NCBI GenBank assembly: GCA_028696365.1
Contig: JAQVHG010000013.1
Coordinates: forward strand, 1-18,838
Source: Methanofollis sp.
Lineage (GTDB): Archaea > Halobacteriota > Methanomicrobia > Methanomicrobiales > Methanofollaceae
Direction of reading: 5' to 3'
Length of the DNA stretch: 18,838 nt
Positions 1 through 6,691 of this stretch are shown here, one piece after another; position 1 is the first letter of the stretch; each line of letters opens with the position of its first letter. The notes below the pieces were generated by a model. It was not told the DNA's origin. It saw nothing but the letters and a program-made list of their open reading frames with translations, and made no database searches. The position numbers were made by a program, and so were the translations under genes.

Positions 1-464
1 CTGAATACAAAAAACCCCAGTATCCACACAATGAATAGACAGAACACACCAAAGAGAAGTGGCTCCCAATCCTGCACTCCATCCCGATAATAAACCAAAT
101 CTTTCTGCAAGGTCTGACAATACAGACACCACAGAACTGCGCATACCGCTACAAAAAAGGCGATTGTCACCGAATTCAGCAGAATCGTAACCTTGATCTT
201 TTCATTCTTATGAAGGAGGGCCACTCCATCAGGAGTCAGGGCATAATAGATCCACCTATGGCCATCATTTTTGGGGGCAACAAAACCAGTTTCTACTAGA
301 TGGGAGAGATGTTCATGGAGTGTGGACTTGGCCAGATCAAGATCTCCAGAGAGTTCACTTAGTGTCATCTGTCTGCGGTCCAGGGACTTCAGGATCCGCA
401 CCCGTGTTCTCGACGAAAGCGCCTGGAAGCGATTGAAGTCAAGCAACAGTCTATCCACAGGCAT
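1..464 (-). CDS. Membrane-anchored winged-helix (ArsR-like) transcriptional regulator, partial
   Basis: Read on the minus strand from ATG at 464-462, the frame stays open to the window edge, so the C-terminus is missing (154 residues visible). Residues about 13-88 form a winged helix-turn-helix: ALSSRTRVRILKSL, then TLSELSGDLDLAKSTLHEHL as the recognition part, then a wing with GHRWIYYALTPDG. Two hydrophobic stretches follow, at about 91-115 and 135-154, and look like membrane helices. Winged-helix proteins with C-terminal membrane segments are common in methanogens; the signal they sense is generally unknown. The gene is divergent from the leuC-type operon with a 110-base shared control region, so it may regulate itself, the operon or both. 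That role is inference. The DNA-binding assignment is firm, the target is not. Confidence 0.8.
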   Translation of the reverse strand, partial: MPVDRLLLDFNRFQALSSRTRVRILKSLDRRQMTLSELSGDLDLAKSTLHEHLSHLVETGFVAPKNDGHRWIYYALTPDGVALLHKNEKIKVTILLNSVTIAFFVAVCAVLWCLYCQTLQKDLVYYRDGVQDWEPLLFGVFCLFIVWILGFFVF

Positions 465-574
465 TGAATGATCGATCTATGTTATTACATAATACTATTA
501 TGATTTATATCATCAATATATACCCCCAACCCCAACCCTCTTTACCGCGCACCGTGCATCATGGGTGATCACAT
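465..574. promoter_or_regulatory. Divergent promoter region with two overlapping palindromes
   Basis: This AT-rich strip separates the divergent regulator and leuC-type genes. It holds CATAAT-ACT-ATTATG (488-502), a perfect inverted repeat with 6-base arms, overlapping ATGAT-TTAT-ATCAT (500-513), a perfect repeat with 5-base arms. TATA-like stretches (TTTATATC near 505-511, ATATATAC near 516-523) could serve either direction. For the rightward operon a GGTGATC ribosome binding site lies at 564-570, just before ATG 575. Operator function is inferred from symmetry and position only. Confidence 0.45.
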
Positions 575-1828
575 ATGGGAGCGACGCTCGTCGAGAAGAT
601 TTTCTCTTCCCGGTGCGGCCGGGAGGTACAGGCAGGCGAGGTGGTGATGGCCCCGGTGGACAGGGCAATGATCCACGACATCACCGGCCCCCTCGCCGTC
701 AGAGTGTTCAGAGAGATGGGTGGAGATGAGGTCTTCGACCCCGCACGGGTCGTGATGCTCTTCGACCACCAGGTCCCGGCCGACTCGGTGCAGGCGGCCG
801 AGAATCAGCAGTTCATGCGGGACTTCGCCCGCGAGCAGGGGATCCACAACTACGACCTCCGCGAGGGCGTCTGTCACCAGGTGCTCATGGAGAAGGGGCA
901 CGCCGCCCCGGCCGAGATCATCGTCGGGTCAGACTCGCACACCTGCACCTACGGGGCCGCAGGGGCGTGTGCGACCGGCATCGGTTCGACCGACATGGGC
1001 TTTGTCCTCAAGTTCGGTGCCCTCTACTTCAGGGTGCCCGAATCGATCAGGGTCGAGGTCAGCGGCGCCTTCGCCCCCCGCGTCGGCGCAAAGGATCTCA
1101 TCCTCTCCATCGCTGGCGACATCGGTGCGGGCGGCGCCACCTACCAGGCCCTCGAGTTCTCTGGCGAGACCATCGAGACGATGCCGATGGCCGGGCGGAT
1201 GACCTGCTGCAACATGGCCATCGAGATGGGCGCAAAGGCAGGGATCGTCCCGCCCGACGCCGTCACCCGCGAATATCTACAGGCCAGGCGGCCCGGCGCG
1301 GAGATCGCCGACCTCGCCCCTGACCAGGACGCCGTCTATGCCGACCGGCGCGCATACGACGTCACCGCCCTCGCCCCCCAGGTCGCGGCCCCCCACAATG
1401 TAGACCATGTCGTCGACGTCGGCGAGGTCGCCGGCACCCATATCGACCAGGTCTTCATCGGTTCGTGCACGAACGGTCGCTACGAGGACTTCGTCGAGGC
1501 CGCCGAGGTGCTCGGCGACCGAACATTCTCCGAAGAGGTGCGGGTGATCGTCGTCCCGGCCTCGAAGGAAGAGTACCTCAAGACTCTCAGGGCAGGGCTG
1601 ATCGAAAAGTTCGTCGAGGCGGGCGCACTCGTCGAAGCGCCGTGCTGCGGCCCGTGCATGGGCGGGGCCTTCGGCCTCCTCGCCCCTGGCGAGGTCTCGC
1701 TCTCCACCTCCAACCGCAACTTCAGGGGGCGGCAGGGGAGCACCGAGGCAGAGGTCTACCTCTGCTCACCGGCGACGGCGGCGGCAAGTGCGGTCACCGG
1801 CGCGATCACCGACCCGAGGGAGGTGTGA
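575..1828 (+). CDS. leuC: 3-isopropylmalate dehydratase / homoaconitase large subunit (LeuC/HacA family)
   Basis: The 417-residue protein is the large subunit of an aconitase-family hydro-lyase, which with the next gene moves a hydroxyl group between adjacent carbons of a 2-alkylmalate or homocitrate-type acid through a [4Fe-4S] cluster. The three cluster cysteines are visible: Cys298 in GSCTNG, and Cys358 and Cys361 in CCGPCMG. The substrate-handling motifs VGSDSHTCTYGAAG (117-130) and STSNRNFRGRQG (377-388) are intact. The length fits the short archaeal form that works with a separate small subunit. The start is set by GGTGATC at 564-570. The downstream small-subunit gene begins four bases after the stop. 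In methanogens this family serves leucine synthesis or the 2-oxosuberate pathway to coenzyme B (AksD/HacA), and the sequence alone does not decide which. Confidence 0.9.
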   Translation: MGATLVEKIFSSRCGREVQAGEVVMAPVDRAMIHDITGPLAVRVFREMGGDEVFDPARVVMLFDHQVPADSVQAAENQQFMRDFAREQGIHNYDLREGVCHQVLMEKGHAAPAEIIVGSDSHTCTYGAAGACATGIGSTDMGFVLKFGALYFRVPESIRVEVSGAFAPRVGAKDLILSIAGDIGAGGATYQALEFSGETIETMPMAGRMTCCNMAIEMGAKAGIVPPDAVTREYLQARRPGAEIADLAPDQDAVYADRRAYDVTALAPQVAAPHNVDHVVDVGEVAGTHIDQVFIGSCTNGRYEDFVEAAEVLGDRTFSEEVRVIVVPASKEEYLKTLRAGLIEKFVEAGALVEAPCCGPCMGGAFGLLAPGEVSLSTSNRNFRGRQGSTEAEVYLCSPATAAASAVTGAITDPREV

Positions 1829-1831
1829 AGG

Positions 1832-2329
1832 ATGCGGATCTGGAAGTTTGGCGACGACATCGACACCGACGCGATCATCCCTGGACGGTTCCTCACCGAG
1901 TATGAACCTGCACGGCTCGCCGAACACGTCTTCGAGGGGACGAGGGACGACTGCAGGACCGGGGTGTGCCCAGGCGACATCATCGTCGCGGGCAAGAACT
2001 TCGGGTGCGGCTCCTCCCGCGAGCACGCCCCCCTCGCCCTTCTCGGCGCCGGGGTCAGGATCGTCGTGGCCGAGTCCTTTGCCAGGATCTTCTACCGCAA
2101 TGCGGTGAACACCGGGCTTCTCCCCCTCGTCTGTCACGACACCGGCGGGCTTGTCGAAGGGCACGAGGCGACAGTCGACATAGAGAACGGTGTGCTCACG
2201 TCAGACTGCATCGACTACCCCATCGAACCGGTGCCGCCCTTCATGCAGGCGATCATCGATGCCGGCGGACTGGTCGAATATGCAAAAGAGATGAAGGAAG
2301 TGGAGATATGTACAGGCTCGCAGCGATAG
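1832..2329 (+). CDS. leuD: 3-isopropylmalate dehydratase / homoaconitase small subunit (LeuD/HacB family)
   Basis: The 165-residue small (swivel) subunit pairs with the preceding large subunit. Family motifs are complete: KFGDDIDTDAIIPGR at the N-terminus, GKNFGCGSSREHAP (about 54-67), ESFARIFYRNAVNTG (81-95) and the C-terminal DAGGLVEYAKE. ATG 1832 follows GGAGGTG (1819-1825) with six bases between, and the site overlaps the stop of the large subunit. The loop after the GR, which sets substrate choice in this family, reads FLTE (residues 20-23). The known Methanocaldococcus versions are YLRT (homoaconitase) and YLVY (isopropylmalate/citraconate type), so the substrate cannot be assigned by that rule. 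The last 22 bases overlap the dehydrogenase gene. Confidence 0.88.
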   Translation: MRIWKFGDDIDTDAIIPGRFLTEYEPARLAEHVFEGTRDDCRTGVCPGDIIVAGKNFGCGSSREHAPLALLGAGVRIVVAESFARIFYRNAVNTGLLPLVCHDTGGLVEGHEATVDIENGVLTSDCIDYPIEPVPPFMQAIIDAGGLVEYAKEMKEVEICTGSQR

Positions 2330-3417
2330 GCGGCGACGGCATCGGCCCGGAAATCCTCGACGAGGGGAAGAAGGTCCTCGACGCCGCAGGGGAGAAGTAC
2401 GGGTTTGACATCGACTGGACCGAGTTTGAGATCGGCGCCGAGCGCTACCTTGAGACCGGAGACCTGGTCACTGAAGACGAACTCAAAGAACTCTCACGGT
2501 ATCCAGCGATCTATTTCGGGGCCATCGGCGACGAGCGCGTGAGCCCCGGCATCCTGGAGAAGGGGATCCTCCTGCAGATGCGGTTTTACTTTGACGAGTA
2601 CGTGAACCTCAGACCGATCCGCCTCCTGCACGGAATCCAGACCCCGCTTGCCGGGAAGAGACCTGAGGATATCGACTTCGTGGTGGTGCGCGAGAACACC
2701 GAGGACTTCTATGTCGGGATCGGGTCGCGCTTCAGGCGCCAGGAGACCACAGAACTCGAAGTCGTCAGGGATCTCTACTCGGTGAAGTTTGGCCTCGACG
2801 TCGAGAGCGATGCCGAGGAGATCGCCTACCAGATCGGGGTGCTCTCGCGCGAGGGGTGCCGGCGGGTAATGGAGTACGCCTTCGACCTTGCCGAGAGGCG
2901 GCAGAGGCGGGTGGCCTCGGTCGACAAGGCAAATGTCCTCTCAGATGTCTACGGGCTCTGGCGTGAGGTCTTCAGCGAGGTCGCGGGTCGACACCCTGGC
3001 GTGACATCCGAGTTCACCTTCGTCGACGCTGTCACGATGTGGTTTGTCAAGAACCCCGAGTGGTTCGATGTCGTGGTCACCCCAAATATGTTTGGCGACA
3101 TCGTCACCGATCTCGGGGCAATGATCCAGGGCGGCCTCGGGCTCGCGCCGGGAGGGAACATCAACCCGACGGGCACCTCGATGTTCGAGCCCATCCATGG
3201 TTCGGCCCCGAAGTACAGGGGGCTCGGCGTCGCCAACCCCATCGCCACCATCTGGGCCGGCGCCCTCCTCCTCGACCACCTCGGCGAGCACGAGGCGGCT
3301 GAAGGAGTGGTGGAGGCGATCGAGGGGACGATCAGGGACGGCGTGGTGACCCGCGACCTTGGCGGGGCGGCAAAGACCGCAGACGTCGGCGACCACATCG
3401 CGACGCTGCTTGGGTAA
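2308..3417 (+). CDS. leuB: Isopropylmalate/isocitrate-family decarboxylating dehydrogenase (LeuB family)
   Basis: The 369-residue enzyme would oxidise and decarboxylate the 2-hydroxy acid made by the two upstream subunits. Visible are GGDGIGPE near the N-terminus, the substrate arginines in MRFYFDEYVNLRP (91-103), the catalytic Tyr135 in ENTEDFYVG, Lys207 in VDKANVL, and metal-binding Asp240, Asp264 and Asp268 around FVDAV and NMFGDIVTD. The nucleotide loop reads HGSAPKYRGLGVANP; the Lys-Tyr pair resembles the NADP-binding pair of E. coli isocitrate dehydrogenase rather than the usual Asp of NAD enzymes. The start is ATG 2308 inside the end of the small-subunit gene; a longer open frame upstream exists but only runs through the other genes. 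The product could serve leucine, coenzyme B or another 2-oxoacid elongation route, so the symbol is family-level only. Confidence 0.85.
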   Translation: MYRLAAIGGDGIGPEILDEGKKVLDAAGEKYGFDIDWTEFEIGAERYLETGDLVTEDELKELSRYPAIYFGAIGDERVSPGILEKGILLQMRFYFDEYVNLRPIRLLHGIQTPLAGKRPEDIDFVVVRENTEDFYVGIGSRFRRQETTELEVVRDLYSVKFGLDVESDAEEIAYQIGVLSREGCRRVMEYAFDLAERRQRRVASVDKANVLSDVYGLWREVFSEVAGRHPGVTSEFTFVDAVTMWFVKNPEWFDVVVTPNMFGDIVTDLGAMIQGGLGLAPGGNINPTGTSMFEPIHGSAPKYRGLGVANPIATIWAGALLLDHLGEHEAAEGVVEAIEGTIRDGVVTRDLGGAAKTADVGDHIATLLG

Positions 3418-3431
3418 GGTGTTGGAAACCT

Positions 3432-3600
3432 GGGTTCTGTAGAAACCCTCAGGGTATAACTCTCTGACGAGGGGCTTGCCGCCCCCCGACCCTATCGTGG
3501 TCCCGGGGGTATGGGGGCAGCGCCCCCGGCCAAAGGGGTAGGAGGAAGGCGGGGGACACACGTCCCCTCCACACAAGAGGTGAGGGTTTCTACAGAGCCG
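3432..3600. repeat. Inverted-end repeat element, copy 1
   Basis: The element starts with GGGTTCTGTAGAAACCCTC (3432-3450) and ends with the inverted copy GAGGGTTTCTACAGAGCC (3582-3599). The interior is very GC-rich, with palindromic stretches such as GGGGGCAGCGCCCCC and GGGGACACACGTCCCC, and a core CCCTATCGTGGTCCCGGGGG that recurs in copy 4. The left end alone can fold as GGGTT/AACCC and may also act as the end of the upstream operon. No protein is encoded convincingly. It resembles a non-autonomous inverted-repeat (MITE-like) family, though mobility is not shown. Confidence 0.6.
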
Positions 3601-3629
3601 CCAGAACAGGGAAAAATTTTTGATTTTCC

Positions 3630-3733
3630 GGCTTTGTAGAAACCCTCCTGATGGCCATATCTGCGGAAGGGCGGGCCGCACCCCACCACAGAGCATCATC
3701 ATGAGGAATTCTCCAGAGCGGTTCTATCGAAAT
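3630..3733. repeat. Inverted-end repeat element, copy 2 (degenerate right end)
   Basis: The left end GGCTTTGTAGAAACCCTC (3630-3647) is nearly perfect. The right end GAGCGGTTCTATCGAAAT (about 3716-3733) is a decayed form of GAGGGTTTCTACAGAA. The left end also pairs with the right end of copy 1 (3582-3599) across a 30-base spacer with one mismatch, so this junction can form a strong hairpin. The interior has no recognisable gene; short frames here look like chance reading of repeat sequence. Confidence 0.45.
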
Positions 3734-4072
3734 GCTCAGGACTACTCTGACCATCGAATACCTGCGGATCTTCTCATGCTCGCTGGCATCCAAACCCCAG
3801 AGATCAAAGATCTTCACTCTTCATCCAGAGGTTGATTCTCAGAAAACTCTCTACTCCCTGGAGCACCTCTCCTGTTTACATATAGCATAACAAAAGGCGT
3901 GCTTCCACATCTTTAACAATTCTCAACTCTCTTTTTTTAAATAATACTTCTCTCAAGAGATCAAAAAGATTCAAAGAAACTATATGGAAGAACAATGACT
4001 ATTTTTCTACAAGAATAACCTGGGATATGATCAGGCTCTATCTGTGCATACCCAGGAACACATTGATACCAT
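3734..4072. other. Gene-free leader region of the PocR-PAS gene
   Basis: No convincing coding region is seen. The sequence becomes AT-rich from about 3875, with TATA-like stretches TTTACATATA (near 3875-3884) and TTTTTTTAAATAAT (3933-3946). The second is the better archaeal promoter candidate and would give a leader of roughly 100 bases before ATG 4073. No clear ribosome binding site precedes the start; only AGGAACA (4054-4060) is nearby. A second TATA-like sequence, CTATATGG, lies near 3979-3986. Confidence 0.35.
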
Positions 4073-4993
4073 ATGAGCGAACGTGTTGTTGTCGGGGCCC
4101 CAGAACTCACTAGGTTACATACCCTGCTCGATGAATCCGGCGAACTTCTTGGTCTACCCTCGTCTGTCCTCACCCTCCAAGGCCACGAGTGCGTGTCTGT
4201 GGGTGAGACGCGGATCTGCTCGGAATTTCATAGGAAACACTCAGTCAGTGGACGCGAGTGCAGGAAGTGTATGGCAAAGGTTGGCACCTATGCCTCATCA
4301 CGGAGTTCTCTCGTCTATCTCTGCCCCCATCACCTCTGGCGGATCGCCATCCCGGTTACCATCGGAAGGCAGCACGTGGCGACCCTCCTTGGACCTCCAT
4401 TTTTCCGTTCAGAGAACGAACAAAAGTCAGGATATTTCCTGAGCCTGGCGCAGCGTTATGGGTACCCTGTCAGGGACTATGACGATGCTCTCACAGAGAT
4501 ACCGATTTTCTCAGAGGGCGAGGTCGAAGAGGTCAGGAAGAAATATGTCGTCCTCGGCCATTTCCTCTCCCATAACCTCACCTATCTCCATCGGTCTGCG
4601 ATCGAGGCAAGGGAACGAAAAAACGTCGAGGAACGACTGAGACGCCTGGAAAACAATCTCAGATCAATCTTTGAGCATGCTGGGACGGCGATGGCGATGG
4701 TCAGGGAGGACGGGTCTCTGATCCATGCCAACACCCGGTTTGGCGAACTTCTTGGCGAAGAGCGGGCTCATCTGGTAGGAAGGCGCTGGACTTCGATATT
4801 TAAGCCTGACCAGCAGTACGTGCTCGATGAATTCAACCAGTGCAGGAAGGGAGGTACCGTGTCCCCCTCAGATGGATGTGAGGCGGTGATCAGGCGGGCA
4901 GACAGCGAGGAAGTCGACGTGCTCATGACGGTAGGGATGATCTCTGAGCGCCCCCTGTATCTGCTCTCCCTAGTGGATCTCAGGAGACAGTGA
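4073..4993 (+). CDS. PocR-PAS sensor protein without output domain
   Basis: The 306-residue soluble protein has an N-terminal PocR-type sensory domain (about residues 10-175) with Cys49 in ICSEFH, Cys63 and Cys66 in RECRKCMAK and Cys84 in YLCPHHLWRIAIPV, followed by VATLLGPPFF. This cysteine arrangement is typical of PocR domains, which bind small ligands such as diols or hydrocarbons or respond to redox state. A charged linker helix (about 176-196) leads to one PAS domain (about 197-302; RSIFEHAGTAMAMV, then DGSLIHANTRFGELLG). No histidine kinase, receiver or DNA-binding domain follows, and the frame ends cleanly. It probably works by binding a partner protein, or it is a shortened sensor kinase. 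Both flanks are repeat elements, so no operon partner is present. Confidence 0.8.
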   Translation: MSERVVVGAPELTRLHTLLDESGELLGLPSSVLTLQGHECVSVGETRICSEFHRKHSVSGRECRKCMAKVGTYASSRSSLVYLCPHHLWRIAIPVTIGRQHVATLLGPPFFRSENEQKSGYFLSLAQRYGYPVRDYDDALTEIPIFSEGEVEEVRKKYVVLGHFLSHNLTYLHRSAIEARERKNVEERLRRLENNLRSIFEHAGTAMAMVREDGSLIHANTRFGELLGEERAHLVGRRWTSIFKPDQQYVLDEFNQCRKGGTVSPSDGCEAVIRRADSEEVDVLMTVGMISERPLYLLSLVDLRRQ

Positions 4994-5036
4994 TCGTGCA
5001 GAGATGCTGGATCGCGTCATAGAGTCGAACTGAACA

Positions 5037-5149
5037 GCTCTGTAGAAATCCTCGCCCATTATGGGTGCGAGCGTGATTCTCCTGTCCCCACTTTTATCCT
5101 GACACACGTCCCCTGCAGAGATAACCTTCCAGAGGGTTTCTACACAGCT
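5037..5149. repeat. Inverted-end repeat element, copy 3
   Basis: The left end is GCTCTGTAGAAATCCTCG (5037-5054) and the right end is GAGGGTTTCTACACAGCT (5132-5149). The interior contains GACACACGTCCCCT (5101-5114), the same 14 bases found near the right end of copy 1 (3555-3568). This shared interior piece shows that the copies are related beyond their ends. Nothing coding is seen between the PocR-PAS stop and this element. Confidence 0.55.
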
Positions 5150-5172
5150 GGAGAATAGAAGATATTGAGATT

Positions 5173-5414
5173 GGGCTTTGTAGAAACCCTCACATTCTGT
5201 GTGGGGGAGATGTGTGTCACCCGCCTTCTCACATCTCTGTGCCGGGGGCTCTGCCCCCAGACCCCCGGGATGAAGATAGGGCCAGGAAGGCAGAATCGAT
5301 GACCATAAAGAGAGTGCTGTCGTCCACGACCTATCGTGTGGCGGGGGGTGCGGGGGGCGGCACGCACCCCGCCAGAGAGATTAGAGAGATTCATCAAGAG
5401 GATTTCTACAGAAC
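5173..5414. repeat. Inverted-end repeat element, copy 4
   Basis: The left end is GGGCTTTGTAGAAACCCTC (5173-5191) and the right end is GAGGATTTCTACAGAAC (5398-5414). The interior repeats two features of copy 1: a GGGGGCTCTGCCCCC stretch (5244-5258) and a block beginning CCTATCGTG followed by runs of G (about 5330-5365). Relative to copy 1 it has about 70 extra bases between these blocks. Copies 3 and 4 stand back to back, so the right end of copy 3 and the left end of copy 4 form an inverted pair with a 23-base spacer, as at 3582-3647. Confidence 0.6.
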
Positions 5415-5639
5415 CGTAGAATTACTTCCTTGATCCATCTGAGTGACCTTCTGATTATCCGTACCTGGAGTTTCATCCAGTCCCTCGCCTTCCCATCGTC
5501 TCTTGCTGGGAGCGCTACCACCCGACCCCTGGAAGATCACAATGAAGACGGGAAAGCAGAATAGATGACCATGACGAGGGTGAAGGCATGTGATCAGAAA
5601 GTTATTCTGTCAGATCGATGAGGGACTCTACAAAACTAC
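5413..5639. repeat. Decayed inverted-end repeat element, copy 5
   Basis: A weak left end, CCGTAGAATTACTTCC (5413-5428), directly abuts copy 4, and a decayed right end, GAGGGACTCTACAAAACTA, lies at 5620-5638. The interior stretch 5542-5582 matches 5270-5316 of copy 4: both contain ATGAAGA, then GCAGAAT, GATGACCAT and GAG-GTG in the same order, with a small deletion. The interior match is convincing and the ends are not strong on their own. No gene is seen from 5430 to 5640. Confidence 0.4.
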
Positions 5640-5644
5640 AGGAC

Positions 5645-5679
5645 CAGAAAAAGAGGCACATGGCAGTCCGCCATATGCC
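5645..5679 (-). terminator. Hairpin terminator of the surface-protein operon
   Basis: On the minus strand, 16 bases after the stop of the last operon gene, GGCATATGGC-GGACT-GCCATGTGCC forms a 10-base-pair stem with one G-U pair and a 5-base loop (5655-5679). A TCTTTTTCT tract follows, and a TTTTTT run also precedes it (about 5687-5692). Archaeal termination relies mainly on the T-tract; the hairpin adds support. This fits the end of a long leftward transcript. Confidence 0.6.
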
Positions 5680-5695
5680 CGCTCAGAAAAAATGT

Positions 5696-6691
5696 TCAGA
5701 GTGGTGAGGGCCAGCCCTCGCCATGCCCCTCAGAGAACTCCGCGATCATGTAGTCCATGAACTCATGGGCAAGGTCAGGATGCGGAGCAGTATTCGGGAC
5801 CGTCGCCGCATAGACGATGGGGTTGCCGACCCGCTCGCTCCCGATGGACCCGAACCGCTGGAAACCAAGGTTGACCACTGCCTTTTTGTAGTCGTCGACA
5901 TATGCCGCAGAACTGAGATCGATCTCAGGGGGGAGGGTGACATAGTTCAGGCCATGCCCCTCGGCGACACTCAGGTACTCAAAGGCATAGTCCACCCCGC
6001 CGGCATCCAGGAGCGAGAGGAGATAGATACTCCCGTCCCGCACCCGCACCTTCTCACCCTCGGCCTTGAGAACCTCTGGGAGCGTGATCACTGTGGTGGC
6101 TCCGTCCTGGGAGATCTCTGGCGCGGGCCTGAGGTGATCGCCGAGTATTGAGTCATAGATGGTGTCGTTCTCATAGTAGTCCTCGGCAAGCGTCGTCGTC
6201 ATCAGCGAGCGGTAGCCCGCGGCATCGAGCATGGGATTCGAGATCCCGACGACGACGCCTGGCCTGGCAAGAACCTCGTACCAGTTCTCGCTGGTGATCT
6301 CATCGGCATACAGGCTGTGGTTAGTATAGGCAATGACCATCTGGTTGGTGGCGAAGGTGGTGTACGAGTCGGTGTAGTTCCCGTCGCCTTCCTCCATCGG
6401 GCGGTACATCATGTCAGGGATGAGGGCCTCGTCTGCGACCACCACTACGTCGATGGCGCGGTGAAGATCAGTCACCTGCCTCACGCACTGGATGGAACCG
6501 TGCCCCTCGATCTGGACGTCCACCCCAGGATGGGAGGCCTCAAACCCGGCCTCCACCTCTTCCATGGGAAGAAGAAGACTCCCGGCCGGGACGACGCGGA
6601 GGGTGGTGGGTGCGTCGTCGCCGCCGGTGCACCCGGCAGTCAGGACGCACGCCGCCGCAAGGAGAAGGAGCATGAGGGGGAGGCCCCTCAT
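5696..6691 (-). CDS. wtpA: WtpA-like tungstate/molybdate-binding lipoprotein
   Basis: The 331-residue exported solute-binding protein would capture tungstate or molybdate outside the membrane. A signal peptide ends in the lipobox LTAGC with Cys21, so it is lipid-anchored. Family motifs are AGSLLLPMEEVEAGFE (36-51), GHGSIQCVRQVTDL (63-76), DEALIPDMM, SNPMLDAAGYRS (151-162) and VDYAFEYLSVA (233-243). Ser38, Ser66, Asp156 and Glu238 are the likely oxyanion ligands by analogy with the Archaeoglobus ModA/WtpA structure. ATG 6691 is chosen over an in-frame ATG at 6721 because it forms an ATGA overlap with the preceding stop and starts right at the signal peptide. No WtpB permease or WtpC ATPase lies beside it; it is the last gene of a surface-protein operon. 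Confidence 0.87.
   Translation of the reverse strand: MRGLPLMLLLLAAACVLTAGCTGGDDAPTTLRVVPAGSLLLPMEEVEAGFEASHPGVDVQIEGHGSIQCVRQVTDLHRAIDVVVVADEALIPDMMYRPMEEGDGNYTDSYTTFATNQMVIAYTNHSLYADEITSENWYEVLARPGVVVGISNPMLDAAGYRSLMTTTLAEDYYENDTIYDSILGDHLRPAPEISQDGATTVITLPEVLKAEGEKVRVRDGSIYLLSLLDAGGVDYAFEYLSVAEGHGLNYVTLPPEIDLSSAAYVDDYKKAVVNLGFQRFGSIGSERVGNPIVYAATVPNTAPHPDLAHEFMDYMIAEFSEGHGEGWPSPL

Noticed and set aside
271..471. Small + strand frame opposite the winged-helix regulator
   Set aside because: The minus strand encodes a clear winged helix with two membrane segments; the + frame is its shadow.
2941..3702. Open frame of 253 codons on the minus strand across the end of the LeuB-family gene and repeat copy 1
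   Set aside because: It runs antisense through a well-supported gene and then through repeat DNA; the composition is rich in Pro, Gly, Arg and Cys, as expected from non-coding GC-rich sequence.
3590..3835. Small overlapping frames on both strands (71 and 75 codons) in the repeat copy 2 area
   Set aside because: Both begin in repeat ends, lack ribosome binding sites and show no known motif. They could be gene remnants but nothing supports that.
5140..5433. Small frames (85 and 73 codons) across repeat copy 4
   Set aside because: They read through the inverted ends and GC palindromes of the repeat and have no start signals or domain.
3432..5639. Possible CRISPR array from the recurring TGTAGAAACCCTC motif
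   Set aside because: The motif alternates in orientation and spacing is irregular (tens to hundreds of bases), with related interiors; this is an inverted-end repeat family, not direct repeats with unique spacers.
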